Assembly (NCBI RefSeq): GCF_900129855.1
Contig: NZ_LT670819.1
Location: 2,046,001 to 2,110,000, forward strand
Reading direction: 5' to 3'
Length of the DNA: 64,000 bases
Source of the DNA: Streptomyces sp. 3214.6
GTDB taxonomy: Bacteria > Actinomycetota > Actinomycetes > Streptomycetales > Streptomycetaceae
This document shows, piece by piece, positions 18,083-27,531 of this stretch. Both the position numbers and the translations under genes were made by a program. Each line of letters begins with the position of its first letter. Position 1 is the stretch's first letter. The notes beneath the pieces are model-generated. The model was not told the DNA's origin and made no database searches. It saw nothing but the letters and a program-made list of their open reading frames with translations.

Positions 18083-19450
18083 ATGAGCGTGAGCCAGCAG
18101 GCCGACGTGGTCGTCCTTGGTCTGGGCCCCGGAGGCGAGTACGTGGCTGGGGCGCTGGCCGAAGCCGGGCTGGACGTGGTGGGAATCGAGGCGGAGCTGG
18201 TCGGGGGCGAGTGCCCGTACTGGGGGTGCGTGCCCAGCAAGATGATGATCCGTGCCGGGAACCTGCTCGCCGAGGCGGGCCGAGTGCCCTTCCTCGCCGG
18301 TGAAGTGAAGGTGACTCCCGACTGGAGCCGCGTTGCCGGACGTATTCGGGGCGAGGCCACCGACGACTGGAACGACCAGGTGGCTGCCGACCGCCTCGCG
18401 GCGAAGGGCGGCCGGCTCGTACGCGGAACCGGACGGCTCACCGGGCCTCGCCAGGTGACGGTCGGCGAGCGTACGTTCCAGGCCCGACGAGGTGTGGTCC
18501 TGGCCACCGGCACCCGGCCCCGGATCCCCGCGGTTTTGGGCCTTGCGGGGACGCCGTACTGGACCAACCGGGACGCCATGGCGGCCAAGGAACTGCCGGC
18601 CTCGATGATCGTGCTCGGCGGGGGCGCCATCGGCGTGGAGCTCGCCCAGGTCTTCGCCCGCTTCCAGTGCGCCGTCACCGTGGTGGAGGGACAGGACCGA
18701 CTGCTGTCGCAGGAAGAACCGGAGGCCGGAGAGCTGGCCGAGAAGGTTCTACGGGAGGACGGTGTCACCGTGCTGTCCTCCACCCGCGCTCGGGAGATAG
18801 CCCATGACGGCGCCGGCTTCATCGTCCGCCTCGAAGGCGAGGAGGCGCCCCTGCGCGCCGAACGGCTTCTCGTCGCCACCGGGCGCCATGCCGATCTCGC
18901 CGCGTTGGGCGTCGACGCGGCGGGCCTCGACCCCTCGGCGCCGAGCGTGCGCACGGATGGACAGATGCGTGCCGGGGAAGGACTCTGGGCGATCGGTGAC
19001 ATCACCGGTCACGGCAGTTTCACGCATGTGTCGATGTTCCAGGCGGAGATCGCCCTGCGGGACATCCTCGGACGGCCCGGTCCCGACGCCGACTACCGGG
19101 CGCTGCCCCGGGTCGTCTTCACCGACCCCGAGATCGCGGCCGTAGGACTCACGGAGCGGCAGGCGCGCGACCAGCGCTTGCGGGTGCGCACCAGCCTGCA
19201 GCCGATCGCCTCCTCCACCCGCGGCTGGATCCACGGACCGGGAACCGAGGGGTTCATCAAGCTGGTCGAGGATGCCGACCGGGGCGTACTGGTCGGGGCG
19301 ACCTCGGCGGGACCGGCGGGCGGAGAGGTGTTGTACGGGCTGAACGTCGCCGTCCACGCGGAAGTGCCCGTCGAACGCCTCCGGCACATGATCTACACCT
19401 ATCCCACCTTCCACCGGACGGTGGAAGCCGCTCTGGGAGCCCTTCGCTGA
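18083..19450 (+). CDS. Pyridine nucleotide-disulfide oxidoreductase (class I, mercuric-reductase/lipoamide-dehydrogenase-like)
   Basis: A 455-residue FAD enzyme. It has an N-terminal FAD fold (VVLGLGPGGEYVAGAL), the redox pair C44-P-Y-W-G-C49, the NAD(P) fold at MIVLGGGAIGVELAQVF, the FAD motif LWAIGDITG, and a dimerisation domain. The C-terminus reads YTYPTFHRTVEAAL where lipoamide dehydrogenases have HxHPT...E, so it is a separate subfamily and not E3 of 2-oxoacid dehydrogenases. The substrate is probably a small disulfide or an electrophile. AAGGAGAG precedes the ATG. Its own composite promoter is divergent from that of dps, consistent with redox defence. Confidence 0.88.
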   Translation: MSVSQQADVVVLGLGPGGEYVAGALAEAGLDVVGIEAELVGGECPYWGCVPSKMMIRAGNLLAEAGRVPFLAGEVKVTPDWSRVAGRIRGEATDDWNDQVAADRLAAKGGRLVRGTGRLTGPRQVTVGERTFQARRGVVLATGTRPRIPAVLGLAGTPYWTNRDAMAAKELPASMIVLGGGAIGVELAQVFARFQCAVTVVEGQDRLLSQEEPEAGELAEKVLREDGVTVLSSTRAREIAHDGAGFIVRLEGEEAPLRAERLLVATGRHADLAALGVDAAGLDPSAPSVRTDGQMRAGEGLWAIGDITGHGSFTHVSMFQAEIALRDILGRPGPDADYRALPRVVFTDPEIAAVGLTERQARDQRLRVRTSLQPIASSTRGWIHGPGTEGFIKLVEDADRGVLVGATSAGPAGGEVLYGLNVAVHAEVPVERLRHMIYTYPTFHRTVEAALGALR

Positions 19451-19512
19451 GCCTCGTCTCTCCCCGGGGCATGCGGCGAGCCGGACGACGGTACGGGAGT
19501 TCCGGGGGCACC

Positions 19513-20345
19513 ATGCAGGGCCGGGACCCCGGTGAACCGCACCGCGCTGCCACGTCGCTGGAGCTTCTCTTCGACCTGTGCTTCGTCATAGCGGTGGCGC
19601 AGGCGTCCGCGGGCCTGAGCACAGCGGTGACCGATGGGCACTACGTCACCGGTCCCCTGCGCTTCGCGCTGGTGTTCTTCACGATCTGGTGGGCGTGGAT
19701 GAACTTCACGTGGTTCGCCTCCGCCTACGACCCGGACGACATCCCCTACCGGTTGACGGTGCTGGTCCAGATCACAGGGTCCCTCGTTCTCGCCGCCGGC
19801 GTCCCCCGGGCGTTCGAGGAAGGCGACCTGCGCGTCATCACCCTGGGCTACGTCGTGCTGCGCACGGCCCTGGCCGCCCTGTGGCTGCGTGCCGCGCGGT
19901 CGGACTCCGGCCGACGGCGGACGGCTCTCCGCTTCGCCGCCGGAGTGACGGGCTGCCAGCTCGGCTGGGTCGGAATGCTTCTCCTTCCGGCCCCGGCGCG
20001 ACTGCCCGCCGTCATCGGGTTGATCGTTGCCGAGCTCTCCGTCCCGGTGTGGGCGCAGTCAGCCGGGATGACCTCGTGGCATCCGCACCACATCGCCGAA
20101 CGGTACGAACTGTTCACCCTCATCGTGCTCGGTGAGTCCGTCGCCGCCGCCGCGTCAGCGGTCCGCAACGCCTTCGACCGGGGCCACCACGCCGGTGCGC
20201 TGTACATGCTGGCAACAGGGGGCCTGCTCATGGTCTTCGCCATGTGGTGGCTGTACTTCGCCAGGCCGGCGCACATGCTGCTCGCCACGACGCACCAGGC
20301 CCACCGAAGGAGGTTCACCTGGGCTTACGGCCACTACCTGATGGG
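19513..20345 (+). pseudogene. Low-temperature-requirement A (LtrA) protein, 3'-truncated
   Basis: The frame encodes the start of an LtrA membrane protein: ATSLELLFDLCFVIAVAQ, FFTIWWAWMNFTWFAS, then several transmembrane helices to FTWAYGHYLM. There the family sequence stops abruptly, and the frame runs as nonsense (GDPTLSASSHHC...) antisense to a regulator fragment until a stop at 20823. About two thirds of the protein remains. The ATG at 19513 follows a GGGGG stretch. It is probably non-functional. Confidence 0.85.
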
Positions 20346-20810
20346 CGACCCGACATTGTCCGCTTCGTCGCACCACTGCACGTCGTCGAGGACGATGAGC
20401 AGCGGTCTGTCCAGGGCCATCTGCTCCAGTCGGTCCTGCAGCTCCTGGAGCAGCCAGAACCGCTGGTCGGGCACCGTGAAGAGCTCCCGCAGCCGCGCCG
20501 CGTCGAGCAGGGGCTCGGCGCCGGACAGCAGCCCGTCCAGCAGCGGACCGAGCGGGACGAACTGCTCGTCGGGATCCGCGCCGCCCCGGAACGCCCGGAA
20601 GTTCTGCCGGACCGCGGCCGCGTACCCCTCCGCCAGGAGCCGGGTCTTGCCACTGCCTGGAGCGCCCTCGACGCACACGACCCCGCCGTGGCCGCGGGCC
20701 AGAGCGGTGAGTCGTGCGTCGATGAACGCGAGTTCCTGGTCTCGGCCGCGGACCGGCGCCTGGACGGCACCCGATCGGCCGGCGGGGAGCCGCTTGGTAG
20801 TCCGGTCCAC
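20346..20810 (-). pseudogene. LAL/LuxR-type STAND ATPase regulator, N-terminal fragment
   Basis: From a GTG with AGGGAGG the frame gives an ATPase start: RGRDQELAFIDARLTALARG, Walker A VEGAPGSGKTRLLAEG and Walker B LLIVLDDVQWCDEAD. It then breaks off at the junction with ltrA. The rest of a ~900-residue LAL regulator, including its LuxR HTH, is missing. The two genes meet tail to tail. A MalT-like activator would be a plausible reader of direct-repeat promoters such as those in this island, but only the fragment remains here. Confidence 0.85.
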
Positions 20811-21039
20811 GTGCCCTCCCTAAGAGCCATGGCCGCACGGAATGCGGCTCTGGCAGGCCTGCGGCGCGGCGAATCTGCACGAAGCATGCCAGATACGAGC
20901 CGGAACGACTTCGGGCGTCTTACGACGTAGCGGGGGATCGTCTCCGGAGGCGGGGCGGTGACCTGCCCGACGTCAGGGTGGCCGGGCCTGTGGTCACTGC
21001 GCGGCGCGCCCGCCTCCCGACCCGGTGACTCTGACGGCC
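20811..21039. other. Non-coding spacer, nothing recognised
   Basis: A 229-bp gap between the LAL-fragment start and the stop of the FMN reductase. It should hold the old promoter of the regulator. No gene, repeat or composite-promoter copy was seen. Confidence 0.5.
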
Positions 21040-21654
21040 TCAGTCGAACCGCAGGTCGGAGAGTTGCCGTTCGAGCATGGTGATGTCGTCGTCGGGTGTC
21101 TCCTGGGCCGGTCGGGCGGCCGTGAGGGCGGCCAGCTCGGCGCCCGCCCGCCGGATGCGTGCGGGCAAGCCCTCGGTGTACTCGTCGCCGCCGGATCCCC
21201 AGTCCTCGGACGCCGCGTACACCGCGGTGGGGACCACGGCGGCGCGCAGGTAGGCGAAGAGCGGGCGCAGGGCGTGTTCCAGGACCAGGGAGTGGCGAGC
21301 CGTGCCTCCCGTCGCCGCGACGAGGACCGGCTTGCCGGTGAGGGCGTCCGGGTCGATCAGGTCGAAGAACGACTTGAACAGCCCGCTGTAGGAGGCGGTG
21401 AACACGGGCGTCACGGCGATCAGACCGTCCGCGCCGGTCACCGCGTCGATCGCCGCGGCGAGTTGGGGCGCCGGGAAACCGGTCACGAGGTTGTTGGCGA
21501 CGGCGACGGCGAGTTCCCGCAGCTCGATGACCTCGGTCTCCACCGCGTGGCCATGGTCGGCGAGCTCGTCGCGGGCCGACTCGGCGAGCCGGTCGGCGAG
21601 CAGGCGTGTGGAGGACGGGGTGCTCAACCCGGCGGACACGGCGACGAGCTTCAT
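21040..21654 (-). CDS. NADPH-dependent FMN reductase partner of the LLM monooxygenase
   Basis: A 204-residue flavodoxin-fold reductase (CE1759/SsuE-type). Features are the N-terminal phosphate loop (VSAGLSTPSSTRLLADRL), ITPVFTASYSGLFKSFFDL (flavin contact), GKPVLVAATGGTARHSL, and a C-terminal helix. Its start codon overlaps the stop of the upstream flavin-dependent oxidoreductase (ATGA), so it is translationally coupled. It should supply reduced FMN to that enzyme, as in two-component flavin monooxygenases. Confidence 0.9.
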   Translation of the reverse strand: MKLVAVSAGLSTPSSTRLLADRLAESARDELADHGHAVETEVIELRELAVAVANNLVTGFPAPQLAAAIDAVTGADGLIAVTPVFTASYSGLFKSFFDLIDPDALTGKPVLVAATGGTARHSLVLEHALRPLFAYLRAAVVPTAVYAASEDWGSGGDEYTEGLPARIRRAGAELAALTAARPAQETPDDDITMLERQLSDLRFD

Positions 21655-22736
21655 GCGGCGGACACCTCCTGAACGGCCCGCAGCGACTGGTGGGTGGGAG
21701 CGTCCGGCACTCCGGCAGAGCGGCCGATCGCGAACTCCTTGCGCAGCACCGGGACCACCTCTTCGCCGAGGATGTCGAGCTGCTCCAGGACGGTCTTCAG
21801 CGGCAGGCCCGCGTGGTCCATCAGGAACAACTGCCGCTGGTAGTCGCCGACGGTCGTACGGAAGGACAGCGTCCGTTCGATGACCTCCTGGGGAGAGCCC
21901 ACCGTCAGCGGAGTCTGCTCGGTGAACTCCTCCAGCGACGGCCCGTGCCCGTAGACCGGCGCGTTGTCGAAGTAGGGCCGGAACTCCCGTACGGCGTCCT
22001 GGGAGTTCTTCCGCATGAACACCTGCCCGCCGAGCCCGACGATGGCCTCCTCGGGCCGGCCGTGCCCGTAGTGCGCGTACCGCCGCCGGTACAGCTGGAC
22101 CATCTTCCTCGTGTGCTCGGCCGGCCAGAAGATGTTGTTGTGGAAGAAGCCGTCACCGTGGAAGGCCGCCAGGTCGGCGATCTCCGGGGAGCGGATGGAG
22201 CCGTGCCACACGAACGGCGGTACGCCGTCCAGCGGCCGGGGCGTGGCAGTGAACCCCTGCAGCGGAGTGCGGAACTTCCCCTCCCAGTTCACGACGTCCT
22301 CGCGCCACAGCCGGCGCAGCAGCGCGTAGTTCTCCTTGGCGAGGTTGATGCCCTGCCGGATGTCCTGCCCGAACCAGGGGTACACCGGGCCGGTGTTGCC
22401 GCGGCCCATCATCAGGTCGACGCGGCCGTCGGCCAGGTGCTGGAGCATCGCGTAGTCCTCGGCGATCTTCACCGGGTCGTTGGTGGTGATCAGCGTCGTG
22501 GCGGTGGAAAGGATCAACTTCTCGGTGCGGGCGGCGATGTAGCCGAGCATCGTGGTCGGCGACGACGGCACGAACGGCGGGTTGTGGTGCTCGCCGGTCG
22601 CGAAGACGTCCAGGCCGACCTCCTCCGCCTTCAGGGCGATGGCCACCATCGCCTTGATGCGTTCATGCTCCGGCGGGGTACGGCCGTTGGTGGGGTCGGG
22701 GGTCACGTCCCCCACCGAGAAAATTCCGAACTGCAT
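21651..22736 (-). CDS. LLM-class flavin-dependent monooxygenase
   Basis: A 361-residue bacterial luciferase-like TIM-barrel protein. MQFGIFSVGDVT, DVFATGEHHNPPFVPSSP, LILSTATTLITTNDPVKIAEDYAMLQHLADGRVDLMMGRG and the later VGSPQEVIE are typical of the family. It is coupled to an FMN reductase downstream, forming a two-component system that oxidises an unknown substrate with O2 and FMNH2. It is expressed from a composite promoter whose -10 is ~39 bp before the ATG, and GAGGA is in place. It is divergent from cydA. Confidence 0.9.
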   Translation of the reverse strand: MQFGIFSVGDVTPDPTNGRTPPEHERIKAMVAIALKAEEVGLDVFATGEHHNPPFVPSSPTTMLGYIAARTEKLILSTATTLITTNDPVKIAEDYAMLQHLADGRVDLMMGRGNTGPVYPWFGQDIRQGINLAKENYALLRRLWREDVVNWEGKFRTPLQGFTATPRPLDGVPPFVWHGSIRSPEIADLAAFHGDGFFHNNIFWPAEHTRKMVQLYRRRYAHYGHGRPEEAIVGLGGQVFMRKNSQDAVREFRPYFDNAPVYGHGPSLEEFTEQTPLTVGSPQEVIERTLSFRTTVGDYQRQLFLMDHAGLPLKTVLEQLDILGEEVVPVLRKEFAIGRSAGVPDAPTHQSLRAVQEVSAA

Positions 22737-22774
22737 GGGGTCCTCTTCACTCCGGCGACTGGGTAGGTGCCGGA

Positions 22775-22828
22775 AATGTAGGCGCCGGGTCGTGGGCCGT
22801 CATGCCTGTCCGCGCAGCGGCGCTTGCC
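22775..22828 (-). promoter_or_regulatory. Composite activator promoter, LLM/FMN-reductase copy
   Basis: Reading toward 22736: GGCAA (22828-22824), core TGCGC, GGCAT (22806-22802), 21 nt, TACATT (22780-22775). The implied leader is ~32 nt, as for dps and the disulfide oxidoreductase. Confidence 0.72.
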
Positions 22829-22894
22829 CGTCGGTGCCCTCTCCCGGCCCGCGTGGGGGGCCGGGCCCTGTGCGACCGCAACTGTGCAGCATCG

Positions 22895-22949
22895 GGCAAG
22901 TGCAGGGGCGCTCGTAGGCAATCGTCTTACCCGGTCAGCCGTCTAGCGT
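22895..22949 (+). promoter_or_regulatory. Composite activator promoter, cydABDC copy
   Basis: GGCAA (22895-22899), core GGGCGCT, GGCAA (22917-22921), 22 nt, TAGCGT (22944-22949). It points at cydA, 193 bp further on, so the cyd mRNA would have a leader of ~186 nt rich in C and Pro-type codons but without a recognisable riboswitch. It is back to back with the LLM copy. Confidence 0.75.
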
Positions 22950-23141
22950 GTCAGTGCCACAGGGCGGCGGTCGCATCCCCTCCCCCTGGTCGGCTCGGCC
23001 GCGGCGGCGGTGGACCCAGCACGCGACAGGGGCTCCCACCCCCACTCCACCCACCCGGGCAGCCGTGCCTGATGCCTCGCCCCGCGCGGGCCGTGAACAC
23101 GCGCGACCCTCGCCAGGAACCGCTGCCTCCCGGGAGTACCC

Positions 23142-24509
23142 ATGGACTCGTCAACCGTCGTCGAACTGTCCCGATGGCAGTTCGCGATCACCGCGATCTT
23201 CCATATGACCTTCCCCGCGCTCACCGTCGGCCTCTCCGTGCTCCTCGCCGTCGTGTACACGGTCTACGTACGCACGGGGAACCCCCTGTACCTGCAGATC
23301 TTCCGGTTCTGGAAGAAGATCTTCGCCGTCGGCTTCGGCCTGGGCGTCGTCGCGGGCACGGTGATGACGTTCGAGTTCGGCCTCAACTGGGGCGTGTACG
23401 CGCACGCGGTAGGGCCGATCATCGGGGTCACCATCGGCATGGAAGTGATCACCGCTTTCTTCCTGGAAGCGGGATTCATCGGCCTGATGCTCTACAGGGA
23501 CGGCCGGATCCGCCCGCGCACCATGGCCCTGGCCAGCTGGATGGTCGCCTTCGGAACCCTGCTGTCCACCACCTGGATCCTGTCGGCCAACAGCTGGATG
23601 CAGGACCCCGTCGGTTACCAGAAGGTCGACGGCCAGTTCCACGCCAGGGACTGGATCAGCATCCTGTTCAACCCCGCCTTCGCCCACCGCTTCCCGCACA
23701 TGCTGCTGGCCGTGCTGATCAGCGCCGCCTGGTTCGTCGGCGGGATCTCCGCCTGGTACCTGGTCAAGAACCGGGTCCATGCCCAGCCCATGGCCCGCCG
23801 CTGCCTGTCGATCGCGCTCGGCGTGCTGGGAGTACTGATGCCGGTGCAGCTGTACGTGGGGGACGGCACGGCGGTCTTCATGGGGCAGCACCAGCTCCCC
23901 AAGCTGGAGGCGTTCGAGGGCAACTGGAAGAGCGACAACAACGGCTACAACCTGCTCGTCGTCCCCGACACCGACAAGGGCGAGAACAGGCTGCACGTGG
24001 AGATTCCCTATCTCGGCTCGGTCATCGCCCAGGACCTCAGCGGCGAGACGACGACGCCCGGACTGCTGCAGACCCCGCCCGACGAGCGCCCCAACATGTG
24101 GACCACCTTCTACGGTTTCCGCGCGATGTACTTCACCGCGCTGCTCATGTTCGGCACGGCCTTCGCCGGCGTGGTCCTGCGCATGCGGCGGCGCCTGTTC
24201 GACTCACCGCGCTTCCTGCGGTGGATGGTGTGGATGACCCCGGCCGGGATCATCGCCATCACCGGCGGCTGGATCGTCGCCGAGACGGGCCGCCAGCCCT
24301 GGGTCGTCTACGGCCAGCTGCGCACCGCCGACGCGGTCTCCCACCTTTCCGCATGCGAAGTCGCCGCCAGTCTCGCCGGTTTCGTCCTGCTCTACGTCAC
24401 GCTGCTGGCCGTCTGGGCCCGCTACATCGTCCGCACCGTCAAGGCCGGCCCCGAGGCGCTGTCCACCGGGCCCGCCTCGCCCGACGCATCGGAGGCCCTC
24501 GTTGCTTGA
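23142..24509 (+). CDS. cydA: Cytochrome bd oxidase subunit I
   Basis: A 455-residue, multi-helix membrane protein that oxidises menaquinol and reduces O2 at high affinity. His21 (FHMTFPALTVG) corresponds to a haem ligand, and the quinol loop carries KLEAFEGNW. GRQPWVVYGQLRT is the diagnostic CydA signature, and the Met-Ala/Glu-rich helices that carry the other haem ligands follow the normal order. The short Q-loop length is typical of Actinobacteria. GGGAG lies 6 nt before the ATG. It is first in a cydA-B-D-C operon and is driven by a composite promoter. Expected conditions are low oxygen or inhibition of the bcc-aa3 branch. Confidence 0.97.
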   Translation: MDSSTVVELSRWQFAITAIFHMTFPALTVGLSVLLAVVYTVYVRTGNPLYLQIFRFWKKIFAVGFGLGVVAGTVMTFEFGLNWGVYAHAVGPIIGVTIGMEVITAFFLEAGFIGLMLYRDGRIRPRTMALASWMVAFGTLLSTTWILSANSWMQDPVGYQKVDGQFHARDWISILFNPAFAHRFPHMLLAVLISAAWFVGGISAWYLVKNRVHAQPMARRCLSIALGVLGVLMPVQLYVGDGTAVFMGQHQLPKLEAFEGNWKSDNNGYNLLVVPDTDKGENRLHVEIPYLGSVIAQDLSGETTTPGLLQTPPDERPNMWTTFYGFRAMYFTALLMFGTAFAGVVLRMRRRLFDSPRFLRWMVWMTPAGIIAITGGWIVAETGRQPWVVYGQLRTADAVSHLSACEVAASLAGFVLLYVTLLAVWARYIVRTVKAGPEALSTGPASPDASEALVA

Positions 24510-25794
24510 GTACGCCAGTTACGCCCTGGTTCTCTTCTCACTCGCCATGTACGTCGTCCTCGACGGTTACGACCTCGGGGTGGGCATGCTCAGCCTGGCG
24601 GCCCGGCCGGAGCGCCGACGGGAGTACGGCGAGATCGTCGCCACCGCCTGGGACGCCAACGAGAGCTGGATCATCCTGGTCGGCGTCGTCCTCTGGGCCG
24701 GCCTACCGGGCGCCTACGCCGTGATTCTGCCCGGTGTCTATCTGCCGTTGATCGGCATGTTGATCGCCATCATCCTGCGCGGGCTGGGCCTGGAGATGCA
24801 GAGCGCGGCCGGCGGCTACCGGCGAGGCTGGGCGCTGCTGTTCGGCGGTGCGTCGCTCGCGGCGACCGTGTGCCAAGGTCTCGTCCTCGGCGCCGTGCTC
24901 ACCGGCCCGAACCAGCGCAACGGCAGCTTCCAGGGCGGGGCCTTCGACTGGCTCAGCTTCTACGGCGTGCTGTGCGCGCTCGGCCTGGTCGCCGTCTACC
25001 TGCTGGCCGGGGCCGCCTGGCTGCAGGACAAGACCGAGGGCTGGTCACGGTCGCGCGTCCGCCGCACCGGACGGTCGCTGCTGGTGGCCACCGCGGTCAT
25101 GGCGGTCGTACTCGGCCTGCTGCTGTCGAGTTCCGACCCACAGCAGCTGCAACCGGGCCAGCCCCTGCGGGGCGTGCTGTTCTGGCTCACGGTCGTGGGC
25201 GCCGTCGTGGCCGGTGCGGTCGCCTGGCACGGCTTCGGCCGTCGCCCCGACTGGCGGCCGTTCGCCGCCGTGGCCACGATGACGCTCTGTGGGCTGCTGG
25301 GCCTGGTGGTGCTCTCCGCACCGGTCGTCGTACCGCCCGGACTGACCGCCCATCAGGCCGCGAGCCCGCACTCCTCCCAGCTCTTCCTGGTCCTGGGCGT
25401 CGGTGTGTGCATGCCGTTCGTACTGGCCTACAACGTCTACGCCTGGCGGAGTTTCCGCGGCAAGTACACCGATCCGGTGGAGCGTCCGATCCCGCCGCTG
25501 TACGCCCGTACGTACGCCTTGGTGGTGTCTTCGACGCCATCCTCCAGCACCCCGGGGACGATCGTGCGACGGACCCTGCTGGTGGTGCTCGGCATCCTGG
25601 CGACCGCCCTGTCCCAGGACGCGTTCGGCGGTGTCGCCGACTGGATCGGCCCGGTCGGCGTCGTCCTCCTGGGCTGCACAGCACTGGCCGCCTGGATCGT
25701 GGGCGACCGCCGGGACCGGCGCGCCGGGTACTTCCACGCGGACATCGCAGACATCGCAGACATCACAGGCATCGAGGCGGAGACCAGCTCGTGA
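24502..25794 (+). CDS. cydB: Cytochrome bd oxidase subunit II
   Basis: A 430-residue membrane protein with DGYDLGVGMLSL, WDANESWIILVGVVLWAGLPGAY and VLPGVYLPLIGMLIAIILRG, the conserved CydB helices. It is longer than the usual 340-380 residues because of a C-terminal extension ending in a DIADIADITGIE repeat. The start is a TTG inside the last codons of cydA (8-bp overlap) with GGAGG upstream, so translation is coupled. It forms the structural half of the oxidase with CydA. Confidence 0.95.
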   Translation: MLEYASYALVLFSLAMYVVLDGYDLGVGMLSLAARPERRREYGEIVATAWDANESWIILVGVVLWAGLPGAYAVILPGVYLPLIGMLIAIILRGLGLEMQSAAGGYRRGWALLFGGASLAATVCQGLVLGAVLTGPNQRNGSFQGGAFDWLSFYGVLCALGLVAVYLLAGAAWLQDKTEGWSRSRVRRTGRSLLVATAVMAVVLGLLLSSSDPQQLQPGQPLRGVLFWLTVVGAVVAGAVAWHGFGRRPDWRPFAAVATMTLCGLLGLVVLSAPVVVPPGLTAHQAASPHSSQLFLVLGVGVCMPFVLAYNVYAWRSFRGKYTDPVERPIPPLYARTYALVVSSTPSSSTPGTIVRRTLLVVLGILATALSQDAFGGVADWIGPVGVVLLGCTALAAWIVGDRRDRRAGYFHADIADIADITGIEAETSS

Positions 25795-27531
25795 GCACCA
25801 CCGCCGTGCTCCTCGACGAACTGGACGCGGACAAGGCCGAAGACCCGGTGCCCGCCGCCCGGTTGAAGGAATGGGCGGCCGTAGGCGGGCGGGGGCTGCG
25901 CCGCGCGGGCCTGCTGCGCGGCGCAGCCCCCCCTAGGCACGATCATCTGGGCGGGCGGGCTCTCCTGGGGCGCCCAGCGCGGCCTGTCCGCACTCCACGG
26001 CGCCCCCGCGTCCGCCGTACTGCCGCCCGCACTGCTCATAGCGGCGGGCGTGGCCCTGCGCGCCGTACTGCTGGCGGCGGGCGACGCGGCTGCCGCACGC
26101 GGCGCCCGCACCGTACGCGAGAGCCTGCGCGGCCGACTCATCGAGACGGCGCTGCCCGCACATGGCCCGGTCCGCACCGAGCTGGACGACGCGGCACTGG
26201 TCCAGGCCGCCGACGGCGAGGTCGGCCAGCTGACCGACTGGCTCACCGACTACCTGCCCGCGCGGACCACCATGCTGCTCGGCAGCGGCCTCATCCTGGC
26301 CGCGATCGCCTCCCGCAGCTGGTTCGTCGCCCTGCTCGTGCTGGCCGCCACCCCCCTGCTACCGGTCAACCTGAAGGTCATCGGCCTGGGCACGCAGACC
26401 GTCGTACGGGCCCAACTGGCGTCGATCCGTACCCATCAGGCCCGACTGCTGGATCATCTGCGCGGCCTGCCCACGCTGGTCGGGCTCGGGGCGCACGACG
26501 AGGCGGCCGCTGCGCTGGCCCGGCACGACCGGGAGGTCGCCGGTCGCACCGAGAAGGTGCTGCGGATCGCCTTCCTGTCGACCGCATGGGTCGAACTGCT
26601 CATCACCGGCACCCTCGCCATGGTGGCGACCTACTGCGGACTGGTCCTGCTCGACTACCTTGACCTGCCCCTCGTCCCGGACCACATGAGCCTGTCCGCC
26701 GCGCTGTTCGTCCTCGTCCTGGTGCCTGCCTACTTCGCACCGGCCCGGGACCTGGCCGCCGGCTACCACGCCCGCGCCCGGGCGACCGCCGCCGCCGGTC
26801 TGCTGGCCGAACTCCTGGACGCGCGGGGCGAAACCGTGGTGCCATCCCCCCGACCGACCCTGCCGGCCCGACGGGCCGCGGCGCCACCCGGGGTGCGCCT
26901 GGAAGCCGTCACGGTCCATCACCTTGGACGGGAGGCGCCCGCGCTGGACCGTGTCGGCGTGGACCTCGCACCAGGGCGGTGCCTCGCCGTTACCGGCCCC
27001 AGCGGAGCCGGCAAGTCCACGCTGCTCGCCGTCGCGGCCGGGCTGTACGCCCCGCACGGTGGACGCGCGCTCCACCTGCCGAACGGCCGGCCCGTCCCCG
27101 CCGACCCCGGCCGGGTCGCCTGGGTGGGCCAGCCCGCGCACCTGCTGCCCGGCACCCTGCGCGAGAATCTCCTCCTGGCCCGGCCCACGGCGAACGACGA
27201 CGACCTGTTGGACGCCGTGGCCTCCCTCGGCTTCGAAGACCTCCTCGCCGCGCTGCCGCAGGGACTGGACACACCGCTCGGCGAACGCGGCACCGGCCTG
27301 TCCTCCGGCCAGTCCCAACAGCTCGCACTCATCCGGGCGTTGCTGCGGAACGCACCCCTGCTCTGCCTGGACGAACCCACCGCACACCTCGACCCGGAAG
27401 CGGAGCGACGCGTCCTGTCCGCGCTGCGAACGCTGACCCGCGACCGTACGGTCCTGCTCGCCACCCACAGTCCCGCGCTGCTGCCACTGGCCGACCACGT
27501 CATCGCCCTGGACCACGGGAGAGCCCGATGA
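25791..27531 (+). pseudogene. cydD: CydD ABC exporter half, frameshifted near the start
   Basis: A GTG overlapping the cydB stop opens VSTTAVLLDELDADKAED...GLLRGAA and then meets a run of seven C (25927-25933). Removing one C would join it to the downstream frame, PLGTIIWAGGLSWGAQRGLS, which continues as a complete CydD: transmembrane part, Walker A GPSGAGKST, signature LSSGQSQQ and Walker B LLCLDEPT. As written the protein stops early. CydDC exports cysteine or glutathione-type thiols or handles haem for assembly of the bd oxidase, so loss would cripple CydAB. It may be a sequencing error, a phase-variable tract or true decay. Confidence 0.88.

Noticed and set aside
19471..20823. A 450-codon frame that could be called a novel LtrA-fusion protein
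   Set aside because: After ~20345 it is antisense to a LAL regulator fragment; the C-terminal 160 codons have no family-like features.
24870..26663. A 597-codon plus frame spanning cydB and cydD
   Set aside because: Wrong frame over cydB. Only its part from 25791 to 25930 is the genuine start of cydD; the rest is a shadow.
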